From CAVXJN01 sp963773585 (GTDB taxonomy: Bacteria > Pseudomonadota > Gammaproteobacteria > JASBUN01): DNA of 64,000 bases. The translations under genes were made by a program, and so were the position numbers. The notes beneath the pieces are model-generated. The model was not told where the DNA came from. It did no database searches and saw only the letters and a program-made list of their open reading frames with translations. The stretch lies in assembly GCA_963773585.1 (NCBI GenBank), contig CAVZBR010000004.1, positions 1 through 64,000 of the forward strand. The letters are read 5' to 3'. Below are positions 15,701 to 24,598 of the stretch, in pieces (the stretch's first letter is position 1; each line of letters opens with the position of its first letter).

Positions 15701-16594
15701 TCAATGGCGGGTTTTGGGAATCTCCGGTGACACGTCAGCGGCAAACACGCGCTCCACATCTACGGAATCGAATTCGTAGTGCTGGTTGCAGAAACTGCAA
15801 TCGACGCTGACCTTTCCCTGCTCTTCGAGAATTCCATGCACTTCCTGGTAGCCGAGACCGCGCAGAGTTTCCTCGATTCGTTCGCGCGAACAGGTGCAGC
15901 GGAAGCTGACGGGGTCCGATTCGAACACGCGCACCGTCTCCTCGTGAAAAAGACGGTGGATCACATCCAAGAACGGCAGCTCCAACAGTTCAGGCGCAGT
16001 CACGGTAGCGCCTAGCTGTGTGATCCGCGACCAGTTCTCTTCCGCTTCCGATTTGTCGTGGGCGTCTGCGTATTCCACCGGCAAGCGCTGCAACAGGAGC
16101 CCGGCGGCGAAGCGACTGTCCGCCGCCAGCCACAGCCGGGTCGGCAGTTGTTCGGAACGTTGGAAATACCCTTCAAGCGCTTCCGCCAATCCCTTGTCTC
16201 CCAGATCGACGATTCCCTGATAGCGTTCGCGGCGCCCTTCCGGTTGGATCGTGATCACCAAACGGCCGTTGCCGAACAATTCGTTGAGCGGCGCCTGCGG
16301 GACCTCCTCGCCCTGCCACTGCGCCATGCCGCGCATGGTACGGTCGTTGGTGGCCTGCACCACCAGCAACGTGACGGGGCCTTCGCCCTGCACTTGCATA
16401 ATCAAAGAGCCTTGGAACTTGATGGTTGCGCCGAGCAATGCGCTGGCCGCCATGGCCTGGCCCAGCAGCTCGCGTACCACAGGCGGATAGTCGTGGCGCT
16501 CGAGTATCGCCTGCCAACTGGCATCGAGATGCACCAGTTCGCCGCGCACATTTGTATTTTCGAACAGGAAACGATGAAGACTGTCGCGCTCCAT
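15701..16594 (-). CDS. hslO: Redox-regulated chaperone Hsp33
   Basis: Holdase chaperone activated by oxidation of a zinc-bound cysteine tetrad in the cytoplasm. The 297-residue protein carries C233-x-C235 and C266-x2-C269, the exact Hsp33 redox switch, after a typical N-terminal substrate-binding domain (SALLGATIKFQGSLIMQVQG). It is convergent with the JAMM gene and lies downstream of gatB on the same strand (42-base gap), so it may be read from the gat transcript. Confidence 0.96.
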   Translation of the reverse strand: MERDSLHRFLFENTNVRGELVHLDASWQAILERHDYPPVVRELLGQAMAASALLGATIKFQGSLIMQVQGEGPVTLLVVQATNDRTMRGMAQWQGEEVPQAPLNELFGNGRLVITIQPEGRRERYQGIVDLGDKGLAEALEGYFQRSEQLPTRLWLAADSRFAAGLLLQRLPVEYADAHDKSEAEENWSRITQLGATVTAPELLELPFLDVIHRLFHEETVRVFESDPVSFRCTCSRERIEETLRGLGYQEVHGILEEQGKVSVDCSFCNQHYEFDSVDVERVFAADVSPEIPKTRH

Positions 16595-16636
16595 ACCTAC
16601 TCCATTGACGAGCGCGCGCCGTCTGGCGCGTGCGGT

Positions 16637-18073
16637 TCAGGAATCGAGCTTGCGCTTCAAGAGCTGGTTGACCTGGCCGGGGTTGGCCTTGCCCTGGCTG
16701 AGCTTCATGACCTGGCCGACAAAGAAGCCCATCAGTTTGTCCTTGCCGCCTTTGTACTGCTCAACCTGCTGCGGGTTGGCGGCAATGACATCGTCGATGA
16801 TCTTCTCGATTGCGCCGGTGTCCGTGATCTGCTTAAGACCGCGCTTATCGATCACAGTGTCGGCGTCGCCTTCACCGTTCCACATGGCTTCGAAGACGTC
16901 TTTGGCGAGCTTGCCGGAAATGGTGTTGTCTTGAATGCGTTTAATCATTCCGGCCAGCATCTCGGCGGTAACGGGGCTTTGCTCGATTTCCTTGCCGTCC
17001 TTGTTCAGCAACGCGGAAAGATCGCCCATCACCCAGTTTGCGCACACCTTGGCTTCGCCGCCTACGCTCTTCACGACTCGTTCGAAATAATCCGCCAACT
17101 CGCGACTGGCAGTGAGCACACCGGCGTCGTAAGCGGACAGATCATAGTCTTCGACAAAGCGATGCTTCTTGGCGTCCGGAAGTTCCGGCAGCGTCTGACG
17201 CACCTGTTCCACAAACTCCGCCTCGATCACCAGGGGCAGCAGATCGGGATCGGGAAAATAACGATAATCGTTGGCTTCTTCCTTGGCACGCATGGGACGG
17301 GTTTCATTCTTGTGCTCGTCGTATAAGCGTGTTTCCTGCACTACCGAGCCGCCGCCTTCGATGAGATCGATCTGGCGTGCGATTTCGCAGTTGATGGCCC
17401 GCTCCACGTGGCGAAACGAGTTCACGTTCTTGATTTCGGTGCGGGTGCCGAACTCCTGCTGCCCTTTACGGCGAATCGAGACGTTGGCGTCACAGCGGAA
17501 AGAACCTTCCTGCAGGTTGCCGTCGCAGATTTCGAGATAGCGCACCAGGGAATGAATCTTTTTCATGTACGCCACCGCTTCCTTGGCGGAGCGCAGGTCC
17601 GGTTCGGAAACGATTTCCAATAACGGCGTGCCGGCCCGATTGAGGTCGATGCCGGTCATACCATGGAAATCTTCGTGCAAGGATTTGCCCGCGTCCTCCT
17701 CGAGATGGGCGCGGGTAATGCCGACGACTTTGCTGCTGCCGTCTTCCAGTTCGATCTCGATCTTGCCAAGCGCCACGATCGGCAATTCGTATTGGCTGAT
17801 CTGGTAACCTTTGGGCAGATCCGGATAAAAGTAATTCTTGCGCGCGAATACCGAGCGCGGAGCCACCGTAGCGCCGATGGCAAGTCCGAACTTCGCCGCC
17901 ATGCGCACGACTTCGGCATTGAGTACCGGAAGCACACCCGGCAACCCCAAGTCCACGGCGCAGGCCTGGGTGTTCGGTGCCGCCCCGTAAGCGGTAGGGG
18001 CCGCCGAAAAGATTTTACTCCTGGTCGCGAGCTGGGCATGGATTTCCAACCCGATCACCGATTCCCATTCCAT
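16637..18073 (-). CDS. gatB: Asp-tRNA(Asn)/Glu-tRNA(Gln) amidotransferase subunit B
   Basis: tRNA-binding and kinase subunit of GatCAB, which converts misacylated Glu-tRNA(Gln) and/or Asp-tRNA(Asn) to the cognate species. The 478-residue product begins MEWESVIGLEIHAQLATRSKIF and shows YRYFPDPDLLPL and EDYDLSAYDAGVLT plus a C-terminal YqeY-like tail domain. ATG 18073 is chosen because the family sequence begins there. It follows gatA by 69 bases in the gatC-gatA-gatB order. Confidence 0.96.
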   Translation of the reverse strand: MEWESVIGLEIHAQLATRSKIFSAAPTAYGAAPNTQACAVDLGLPGVLPVLNAEVVRMAAKFGLAIGATVAPRSVFARKNYFYPDLPKGYQISQYELPIVALGKIEIELEDGSSKVVGITRAHLEEDAGKSLHEDFHGMTGIDLNRAGTPLLEIVSEPDLRSAKEAVAYMKKIHSLVRYLEICDGNLQEGSFRCDANVSIRRKGQQEFGTRTEIKNVNSFRHVERAINCEIARQIDLIEGGGSVVQETRLYDEHKNETRPMRAKEEANDYRYFPDPDLLPLVIEAEFVEQVRQTLPELPDAKKHRFVEDYDLSAYDAGVLTASRELADYFERVVKSVGGEAKVCANWVMGDLSALLNKDGKEIEQSPVTAEMLAGMIKRIQDNTISGKLAKDVFEAMWNGEGDADTVIDKRGLKQITDTGAIEKIIDDVIAANPQQVEQYKGGKDKLMGFFVGQVMKLSQGKANPGQVNQLLKRKLDS

Positions 18074-18142
18074 CGATCCGACCTCGTCAACGCGATTGCT
18101 GGATTCAGACTCGGGCGCGGTTGGCCGCCACCCGGCCAAGTC

Positions 18143-19597
18143 TTATTCGAAATCCTTGGGGACCTTAGTGTGCCAGTCGGTCACTTGCTGGTACTGGTGC
18201 GCGACATTCAGCAATCGCGACTCGTCGAAGTAGTTGCCGATGATCTGCAGGCCCACCGGCAAACCATGCACCATGCCCGCCGGCACGGACATGCCCGGCA
18301 GACCCGCCAGGTTGGTGGCGATGGTGAAAATATCCGACAAGTACATGGTCACCGGGTCATTGAACTTCTCGCCCAGCTTGAAAGCGACGCTGGGCGAAGT
18401 CGGACTCATGATCACGTGCACCTGCTCGAACGCCCGCTGGAAGTCATCGCTTATCAAACGCCGCAACTGCTGCGCTTTGAGGTAATAGGCATCGTAATAA
18501 CCGGCCGACAGCGCATAGGTTCCGATCATAATCCGCCGCTTGACCTCGGCACCGAAGCCCTCGCCGCGGGAACGCTTGTACAGATCTTCCAGGTCCCGCG
18601 GCGCTTCGCATCGGTAGCCGAAGCGCACGCCGTCGAAACGGGAGAGGTTCGACGAACATTCCGCCGGCGCGACGACGTAGTAGGTGGGTACGGAAAGGCC
18701 CGTATTCGGCAGGCTGATTTCGACCACCTCCGCACCGAGTTGCTGGTATTCCGCGATCGCGGCCTGCACCGCCGCCTGGACGCCGGCATCGAGACCTTCG
18801 CCGAAATACTCTTTCGGCAATCCGATCTTCAGCCCTTTGATGGACGCGTTGAGCCCTGCCGCGTAGTCAGGCACCGGGCGGTCCACGCAGGTGGAATCGC
18901 GGGGGTCGAAACCGGCCATGGCGCCGAGCACCAACGCCGCATCTTCGGCGCTTCGGGTCATCGGACCGCCCTGATCGAGACTGGAGGCGAACGCGATCAT
19001 GCCGTAGCGTGACACCCGGCCATAGGTCGGCTTGAGCCCGGTAATGCCGCACAATGCCGCCGGCTGCCTGATGGAGCCGCCGGTGTCGGTGCCCGTGGCC
19101 ACCGGCGCAAGTCGCGCCGCCACCGCCGCGGCCGAACCGCCGGAAGAACCGCCGGGCACCGTGCTGGCGTCCCACGGATTCTTCACCGGGCCGTAGAAAC
19201 TGGTTTCGTTGGACGAGCCCATGGCGAACTCATCCATGTTGGTCTTGCCGAGCATCACCATGCCGGCGTCGGTCAACTGCTGAGTGACGTGTGCGTCGTA
19301 GGGTGCGATGAAGTTGTCGAGCATCTTCGAGCCGCAGCTGGTCTTCACGCCCTGGGTACAAAAGATGTCTTTATGTGCCAGTGGGATGCCCACCAACGGT
19401 CCGGCGTCGCCGTCGCGCAACCGCCGATCCGCCGCACGCGCGCGCGCCAACGCAGATTCGTCGGTGACGGAGACGAAACTGTTGAGCTGTGGATCGAAGC
19501 GCTGAATACGATCGAGGAAAAACCGGGTCAGCTCCTCGCTGGAGAACTCGCCCGCGCGCAATCCCTGGCCCAGTTCAGCAATGCTTTTATTGTGCAT
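18143..19597 (-). CDS. gatA: Asp-tRNA(Asn)/Glu-tRNA(Gln) amidotransferase subunit A
   Basis: Amidase-signature subunit that releases ammonia from glutamine. The 484-residue product contains the Ser-cisSer-Lys triad: K76 in LAHKDIF, S151 in PGGSSGGSA, and S175 in TDTGGSIRQPA. Length matches the family (~485). It is the middle gene of gatCAB; a 96-base spacer with a GC-rich hairpin separates it from gatC. Confidence 0.97.
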   Translation of the reverse strand: MHNKSIAELGQGLRAGEFSSEELTRFFLDRIQRFDPQLNSFVSVTDESALARARAADRRLRDGDAGPLVGIPLAHKDIFCTQGVKTSCGSKMLDNFIAPYDAHVTQQLTDAGMVMLGKTNMDEFAMGSSNETSFYGPVKNPWDASTVPGGSSGGSAAAVAARLAPVATGTDTGGSIRQPAALCGITGLKPTYGRVSRYGMIAFASSLDQGGPMTRSAEDAALVLGAMAGFDPRDSTCVDRPVPDYAAGLNASIKGLKIGLPKEYFGEGLDAGVQAAVQAAIAEYQQLGAEVVEISLPNTGLSVPTYYVVAPAECSSNLSRFDGVRFGYRCEAPRDLEDLYKRSRGEGFGAEVKRRIMIGTYALSAGYYDAYYLKAQQLRRLISDDFQRAFEQVHVIMSPTSPSVAFKLGEKFNDPVTMYLSDIFTIATNLAGLPGMSVPAGMVHGLPVGLQIIGNYFDESRLLNVAHQYQQVTDWHTKVPKDFE

Positions 19598-19648
19598 GGC
19601 AAGTCAGATCGAGAGAGAAAAGGTAGAAGAACAAGTGTCCGAAGACGC

Positions 19649-19665
19649 CGGCCCGCCTCGGGCCG
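19649..19665 (-). other. Perfect hairpin in the gatC-gatA spacer
   Basis: CGGCCCG-CCT-CGGGCCG forms a 7-bp GC stem with a 3-nt loop, 52 bases before the gatA ATG in the transcript. No T-run follows directly, so it is more likely an RNA stability or partial attenuation element than a full terminator. Function is inferred only from structure. Confidence 0.35.
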
Positions 19666-19693
19666 ATCACAGCGCTTGTATCTTTTCTCTATG

Positions 19694-19981
19694 TTATTCA
19701 ATCACCTTAGGCACAAGATAAAGTCCCGCATCGACTTGCGGCGCGACCGACTGGAATTGTTCGCGCTGATTCTGCTCGGTCGGTTCGTCCGGGCGCAGAC
19801 GTTGCGCCATATCCAACGGGTGCGCCATCGGGATAACACCACGTGTATCGACCTCGTTCATCTGTGCCACCAAATCCAGGATTGCGGAAAGGTTGGAAGC
19901 ATAGGCCGGCACGTCTTGCTCGCGTATCGCCAAGCGCGCCAAGTGCGCGATCTTTTCCACTTCACGAGGGTCCAGCGACAT
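19694..19981 (-). CDS. gatC: Asp-tRNA(Asn)/Glu-tRNA(Gln) amidotransferase subunit C
   Basis: Small chaperone-like subunit that wraps GatA and GatB. The 95-residue product begins MSLDPREVEKIAHLARLAI and contains NLSAILDLVAQMNEVDT and the C-terminal LRPDEP...FQSVAPQVDAGLYLVPKVIE signature. ATG 19981 is the family start; longer in-frame sequence upstream is intergenic. First gene of the gat operon, divergent from mreB. Confidence 0.96.
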   Translation of the reverse strand: MSLDPREVEKIAHLARLAIREQDVPAYASNLSAILDLVAQMNEVDTRGVIPMAHPLDMAQRLRPDEPTEQNQREQFQSVAPQVDAGLYLVPKVIE

Positions 19982-20041
19982 TCCGGTTCTCCAGCGGCGT
20001 GACCGAATTAACAGGCCGGCTAAGTTATCATACTTGCCACC

Positions 20042-20070
20042 TTGCCCAAAATCCCCTGCGTTGATACATT
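20042..20070 (+). promoter_or_regulatory. Candidate sigma-70 promoter for mreB
   Basis: TTGCCC, a 17-base spacer, and TACATT lie 37 bases upstream of the mreB ATG in the 125-bp gatC-mreB divergent region. On the other strand a TATGAT hexamer could serve gatC as a -10 box, though its -35 is poor. Consensus match is moderate, so this is a candidate only. Confidence 0.35.
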
Positions 20071-20106
20071 GCCCCATTTGACGCACTCTCGAGGCCGCAT
20101 ACCAAC

Positions 20107-21153
20107 ATGTTCAAGCGCGTACGGGGACTATTCTCCAACGACCTCTCGATCGATTTGGGTACAGCGAATACGCTGATTTACGTGCGAGGCCAGGGAATCG
20201 TTCTCAACGAACCGTCCGTCGTCGCGATCCGCCAAGATCGCGGCCCCGGCGGTCCGAAAAGCATCGCTGCGGTGGGTATCGAAGCCAAACGCATGTTGGG
20301 TCGCACGCCGGGCAACATCTCCACCATACGGCCACTGAAAGACGGCGTCATCGCCGATTTTACCGTCACCGAGAAGATGCTCCAGCACTTTATACACAAA
20401 GTGCACGAAACCCGATTCTTCAAGCCGAGCCCGCGGGTTCTGATTTGCGTACCATGCGGCTCGACCCAGGTCGAGCGCCGCGCGATCAAGGAATCCGCCG
20501 CCGGCGCCGGCGCGCGCGAAGTCTACTTGATCGAAGAACCGATGGCCGCGGCCATCGGTGCCGGCATGCCCGTCCACGAGGCGCAGGGCTCGATGGTCCT
20601 GGACATCGGCGGCGGCACATCCGAGGTGGCGGTGCTGTCATTGAACGGCATCGTGTATTCCGCTTCGGTCCGCATCGGCGGCGACCGTTTCGACGATGCG
20701 ATCATCAACTACGTGCGGCGCAATTACGGCACGCTGATCGGCGAATCCACCGCCGAGCGCATCAAGCACGAAATCGGTGCCGCTTTCCCCGGCAATGAAG
20801 TGCGGGAGATCGAAGTCAAGGGCCGCAACCTTGCCGAAGGCGTTCCCCGCAGTTTCAGTCTCAACAGCAACGAGATCCTCGAAGCCTTGCAGGAGCCATT
20901 GTCGGGAATCGTCGGCGCGGTGAAGACCGCGCTGGAACAGACCCCGCCGGAATTGGGTGCCGACGTCGCAGAACGCGGAATTGTGCTGACCGGTGGTGGC
21001 GCGTTGCTGCGCGATCTCGACCGCCTGCTCATGGAAGAGACCGGCCTGCCCGTGATCATTGCTGAAGACCCGATGACCTGTGTCGCCCGCGGCGGCGGTC
21101 GGGCTTTGGAACTCATGGACGAACACGGCGGAGAGTTGTTTACGGTAGACTGA
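20107..21153 (+). CDS. mreB: Rod-shape-determining actin homologue MreB
   Basis: Forms membrane-associated filaments that steer lateral wall synthesis. The 348-residue protein has an N-terminal amphipathic stretch (MFKRVRGLFSNDLSIDLGTANT), where the DLGTAN phosphate-1 motif follows directly, the phosphate-2 motif VLDIGGGTSEVAVLS, and the adenosine motif GIVLTGGGALLRDLD. Length is typical. It heads the mreBCD-mrdA-rodA elongasome block. Confidence 0.98.
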   Translation: MFKRVRGLFSNDLSIDLGTANTLIYVRGQGIVLNEPSVVAIRQDRGPGGPKSIAAVGIEAKRMLGRTPGNISTIRPLKDGVIADFTVTEKMLQHFIHKVHETRFFKPSPRVLICVPCGSTQVERRAIKESAAGAGAREVYLIEEPMAAAIGAGMPVHEAQGSMVLDIGGGTSEVAVLSLNGIVYSASVRIGGDRFDDAIINYVRRNYGTLIGESTAERIKHEIGAAFPGNEVREIEVKGRNLAEGVPRSFSLNSNEILEALQEPLSGIVGAVKTALEQTPPELGADVAERGIVLTGGGALLRDLDRLLMEETGLPVIIAEDPMTCVARGGGRALELMDEHGGELFTVD

Positions 21154-21334
21154 GTACTGCCCTGGCCGCGACGGCTACACCGATCGCCCCCAGCGGCACT
21201 ATCTAATTCACCGCGGCATCCGCTGCCTCGAGTGAGGTCGCCAGCCACCAAATTGTTTGCGTCGATCTGGCTTTGCGGCAAAATCACCGCGGTAATCTTC
21301 AGGTCGCGCACGGTTCGCACCCGGGGGCTATTCC

Positions 21335-22243
21335 ATCAAGCTGCTATTCACACAGGGCCCGTCCATCACGGCACGTCTGGTGCTGCTGGTATTGGCATCG
21401 ATCCTGCTCATGACCCTGGACCACAAGCAGCATCACCTGGAAGACGTTCGAAGCGGGCTTCAGGTGGTGGTGTATCCGATTCGTTATCTGGTCAATCTGC
21501 CGGTGGATGCGGGTCGTTGGATTTCCGAGAGCTTGGCATCGCGCCAAAAGCTGCTGGAGGACAACACCAGCCTGCACACCGAAAACACGTTGCTTCAAGC
21601 GCGCCTGCAAAAATTCGCCGACCTCGAGGCCGAGAACCGGCGGCTGCGCTCGCTGCTCGACTCCTCCTTCAAAGTCGTGGATCGGGTGCTGATCGCCGAA
21701 CTCTACCGCGTCGATCTCGACCCCTACAAACACCTCATCGTCCTCAACAAGGGCAGCAATAACGGGGTGTATGTGGATCAGCCGGTGCTCGACGCCCACG
21801 GCGTCATGGGACAGGTGATACAGGTTGGACCCTTCACCTGCACGGCGCGGCTGATCACCGATCCCAGTCATGTGCTGCCGGTACAAATCAATCGCAACGG
21901 ACTGCGTACCATTGCGGTCGGCACCGGAAACCTGCAACGGGTGGAATTACCGTATTTGCCCAACAACGCCGATATTCAGGCTGGCGACCTGGTGGTGACG
22001 TCGGGATTGGGCAGGGTGTACCCGCCGGGCTACCCGGTGGCCACTGTGATCAGCGTGACGCAAGATCCAGGCTCGGAATTCGCCCACGTCGAAGCCCAAC
22101 CGCTGGCCCATTTGGACCGCTCCCGGGAAGTGTTGCTGGTGTGGTCGGGCAGCGCGCGCGCGGCGCAATCCCGTGAAGCGGCGCGCAGCGCAGGCCAGGA
22201 GCAGACCGAAACGCCGGCGAAAAGCCAGGACAACGGCGGATGA
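21335..22243 (+). CDS. mreC: Rod-shape-determining protein MreC (unusual start)
   Basis: Periplasmic scaffold anchored by one N-terminal helix; it joins MreB, MreD and PBP2. The frame encodes SIKLLFTQGPSITARLVLLVLASILL before the conserved body, which matches the MreC N-terminus (M-K-x-x-F-x-x-G-P-S). However, the codon where the initiator Met is expected is ATC (21335), and no ATG, GTG or TTG occurs between the in-frame stop at 21293 and GTG 21380. Starting at GTG 21380 would leave 287 residues and remove the basic cytoplasmic end and part of the membrane helix. A coiled coil (about residues 65-110) and the beta domain with VVTSGLGRVYPPGYPV are normal. Confidence 0.88.
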   Translation: MKLLFTQGPSITARLVLLVLASILLMTLDHKQHHLEDVRSGLQVVVYPIRYLVNLPVDAGRWISESLASRQKLLEDNTSLHTENTLLQARLQKFADLEAENRRLRSLLDSSFKVVDRVLIAELYRVDLDPYKHLIVLNKGSNNGVYVDQPVLDAHGVMGQVIQVGPFTCTARLITDPSHVLPVQINRNGLRTIAVGTGNLQRVELPYLPNNADIQAGDLVVTSGLGRVYPPGYPVATVISVTQDPGSEFAHVEAQPLAHLDRSREVLLVWSGSARAAQSREAARSAGQEQTETPAKSQDNGG

Positions 22244-22731
22244 CGACTCTGATCCGGCACCAAGGCGGTTTCACGGTGGCGCTGACAGTGCTGGTCGCCC
22301 TCATGCTGAGCATCGTGCCGTTACCGATCTGGCTCGAGGTATATCGCCCCGACTGGCCGGTATTGGTGCTGATTTACTGGGGCCTTGCGCTGCCCCAGCG
22401 CATCGGCGTCGGCTACGGTTGGATCACGGGTTTGTTGCTCGACGTCCTCAAGGGCGGGCTGCTGGGCCAGCACGCTTTGGCGCTGTCGGTGGTGATGTTT
22501 CTGACCTTGAACCTGCATCAGCGGATCCGCGTCTATCCCCTCTGGCAGCAGGCGTTCTCGGTGCTGATGCTGAATGCGCTGTATCAACTGCTGATCCTCT
22601 GGTTCGATGGCATCACCGGCCAGAACCCGAAGGGCTGGGATTATTGGATGCCGTCGTTGACCGGCACACTGTTGTGGCCTTGGGTGTTCTTATTGCTGCG
22701 TGACTTGCGTCGCCGCTTTAAGGTGATGTGA
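22240..22731 (+). CDS. mreD: Rod-shape-determining protein MreD
   Basis: Small integral membrane protein of the elongasome. The 163 residues hold five or six hydrophobic segments and the MreD-typical RPDWPVLVLIYWGLALPQRIGVGYGWITGLLLDVL region. The start overlaps the mreC stop (ATGA), which implies translational coupling; mrdA follows four bases after its stop. Confidence 0.95.
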   Translation: MTTLIRHQGGFTVALTVLVALMLSIVPLPIWLEVYRPDWPVLVLIYWGLALPQRIGVGYGWITGLLLDVLKGGLLGQHALALSVVMFLTLNLHQRIRVYPLWQQAFSVLMLNALYQLLILWFDGITGQNPKGWDYWMPSLTGTLLWPWVFLLLRDLRRRFKVM

Positions 22732-22735
22732 TCCT

Positions 22736-24598
22736 ATGGCCCGCCGGCGCACTCCGCTCAAGGACCATATGTTCGAGACCCGGCTGTTTTTCAGTCGGGT
22801 AGCGTGGACGATCGCGTTCGTGATTGTAATGACCGCGGTCACCGTGACGCGCCTGGTTTACCTGCAGGTCGTCAACCATCATCACTACAGCACGCTATCC
22901 AATGACAACCGGGTCAAGCTGATCGCCGTGCCGCCCACCCGCGGCCTGATCTACGATCGCAACGGTGTCTTGCTCGCCGACAACCGCCCGGACTATCGGA
23001 TCGAGATCACGCCCGAACAAGTCGACGACATGGATGTCCTGCTCGACCACCTGGGGCGGATCGTGGAGATCAGCGAAGACGACCTGCGACGCTTCCGGTC
23101 CCACCTGCGCCGCAAACACGCGTTTGAGAGCATCCCGCTTCGCTTTCACCTCAGTAACGAAGAGGTTGCGCGCCTGGCCGTGGTCCGCCACCGCCTTCCC
23201 GGGGTCAATATCGTTGCGCGCCTGAACCGCTACTACCCGTTCGGCAACAGTCTCGCCCACGTGGTCGGCTACGTGGGGCGCATCGACGAACGGGATCTGG
23301 ATCGGGTTGATACCACCGACTATCGCGGCACGAGCCACATCGGGAAGATCGGTATCGAACGCTACTACGAAACCGAATTGCACGGACATGTCGGCTACCA
23401 ACAGGTGGAGACCAATGCCCAGGGGCGCGTGCTGCGCACGCTGCAGGAACAACCGCCTGTGCCCGGAAAGCACATTTACCTGAGCATCGACGTGCAGCTG
23501 CAGCAGGCCGTCGAACAAGCGCTCGGCGATTACAGCGGCGCGGCTGTTGCCATTGACCCGCGCAACGGTGAAGTCCTGGCCCTGGTGAGCAAACCCGGCT
23601 ACGATCCCAATGCCTTCGTCAACGGTATATCCTCGACCGCGTATCGCGCGCTGCAAGGGGATCACGACCAACCGCTGTTCAATCGTGCGCTGCTGGGCCA
23701 GTATCCGCCCGGTTCGACGGTTAAACCGTTCATGGGGCTGGCGGGGCTGCACTACAACATCGCCTCGCCCCAGCGCACCCAATACTGCCCCGGCTACTAT
23801 CAACTGCCGGGAGAGGAACGCAAATTCCGGGACTGGAAGCACGGCGGCCATGGCCGCGTCGATCTGGACGAAGCCATCACCCAATCCTGCGACGTCTATT
23901 TCTACAGCCTGGCGCGCGATCTGGGAATCGATCGGATTCACGCGTTTCTGAAAGAGTTCGGATTCGGTCGCCAGACCGGCATCGATATGAATGTGGAACG
24001 GCCCGGCCTGCTGCCATCGCGCGAATGGAAGCGGGCCAAGCGGGGCCAGGTGTGGTTTCCCGGGGAAACCTTGAACACGGGCATCGGCCAGGGATACGTC
24101 CTGACTACACCCTTGCAGTTGGCCAGCGCAACGGCCACCCTGGCCGAACGCGGCACGCGTTTTCAACCGCGTATGATTCACGCTGTCAAGGACCCGGCAA
24201 CCGGTGAGGTCAAGCAAGCCAAGCCGGTTCCGTTGCCCCCGGTCGATAATGTCGCGCAGGCAAATTGGGATTATGTCGTTCAAGCCATGCAGCACGTCGT
24301 CTACGGCCAGCACGCCACAGCTTGGCGCCTGCGCGATCTGCCGTTTCAAATCGCCGGCAAGACTGGGACCGCGCAGGTATTCGGCATAAAACAGGAAGAA
24401 GAGTACAACGCCGATGAAATCGCGGAACGTCTCCGCGATCACGCCCTGTTCATCGCCTTCGCTCCCGCAGACGCGCCGCAGATCGCCCTGGCGGTGGTGG
24501 TGGAAAACGGCGGCAGCGGCGGTTCGGTCGGCGCACCGATTGCCGGCAAAATCCTGCAATACTACTTTGAGCACTTGCCAAAACAGGCGCAAAAATGA
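22736..24598 (+). CDS. mrdA: Penicillin-binding protein 2 (elongasome transpeptidase)
   Basis: Cross-links peptidoglycan during elongation with RodA as its glycosyltransferase partner. The 620-residue protein has one N-terminal membrane helix (about 22-44), a pedestal/dimerisation domain, and a class B transpeptidase domain with S327-T-V-K330, S384-C-D, and KTGTAQ near residue 540. Length matches the family. It overlaps rodA by ATGA. Confidence 0.97.
   Translation: MARRRTPLKDHMFETRLFFSRVAWTIAFVIVMTAVTVTRLVYLQVVNHHHYSTLSNDNRVKLIAVPPTRGLIYDRNGVLLADNRPDYRIEITPEQVDDMDVLLDHLGRIVEISEDDLRRFRSHLRRKHAFESIPLRFHLSNEEVARLAVVRHRLPGVNIVARLNRYYPFGNSLAHVVGYVGRIDERDLDRVDTTDYRGTSHIGKIGIERYYETELHGHVGYQQVETNAQGRVLRTLQEQPPVPGKHIYLSIDVQLQQAVEQALGDYSGAAVAIDPRNGEVLALVSKPGYDPNAFVNGISSTAYRALQGDHDQPLFNRALLGQYPPGSTVKPFMGLAGLHYNIASPQRTQYCPGYYQLPGEERKFRDWKHGGHGRVDLDEAITQSCDVYFYSLARDLGIDRIHAFLKEFGFGRQTGIDMNVERPGLLPSREWKRAKRGQVWFPGETLNTGIGQGYVLTTPLQLASATATLAERGTRFQPRMIHAVKDPATGEVKQAKPVPLPPVDNVAQANWDYVVQAMQHVVYGQHATAWRLRDLPFQIAGKTGTAQVFGIKQEEEYNADEIAERLRDHALFIAFAPADAPQIALAVVVENGGSGGSVGAPIAGKILQYYFEHLPKQAQK

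Noticed and set aside
16058..17326. 422-codon plus-strand frame opposite hslO/gatB
   Set aside because: Shadow spanning two real minus-strand genes; low-complexity, His/Ala/Val-rich composition without known motifs.
17663..19012. 449-codon plus-strand frame opposite gatB/gatA
   Set aside because: Shadow of GatB and GatA; same reasoning.
21232..21762. 176-codon plus-strand frame over the mreB-mreC gap
   Set aside because: Considered as an extra gene, but it overlaps mreC in another frame and has Arg/Ser/Gly-rich shadow composition.
22895..24592. 565-codon minus-strand frame opposite mrdA
   Set aside because: Antisense shadow of a clear PBP2 gene in high-GC DNA; no family resemblance and no ribosome site.
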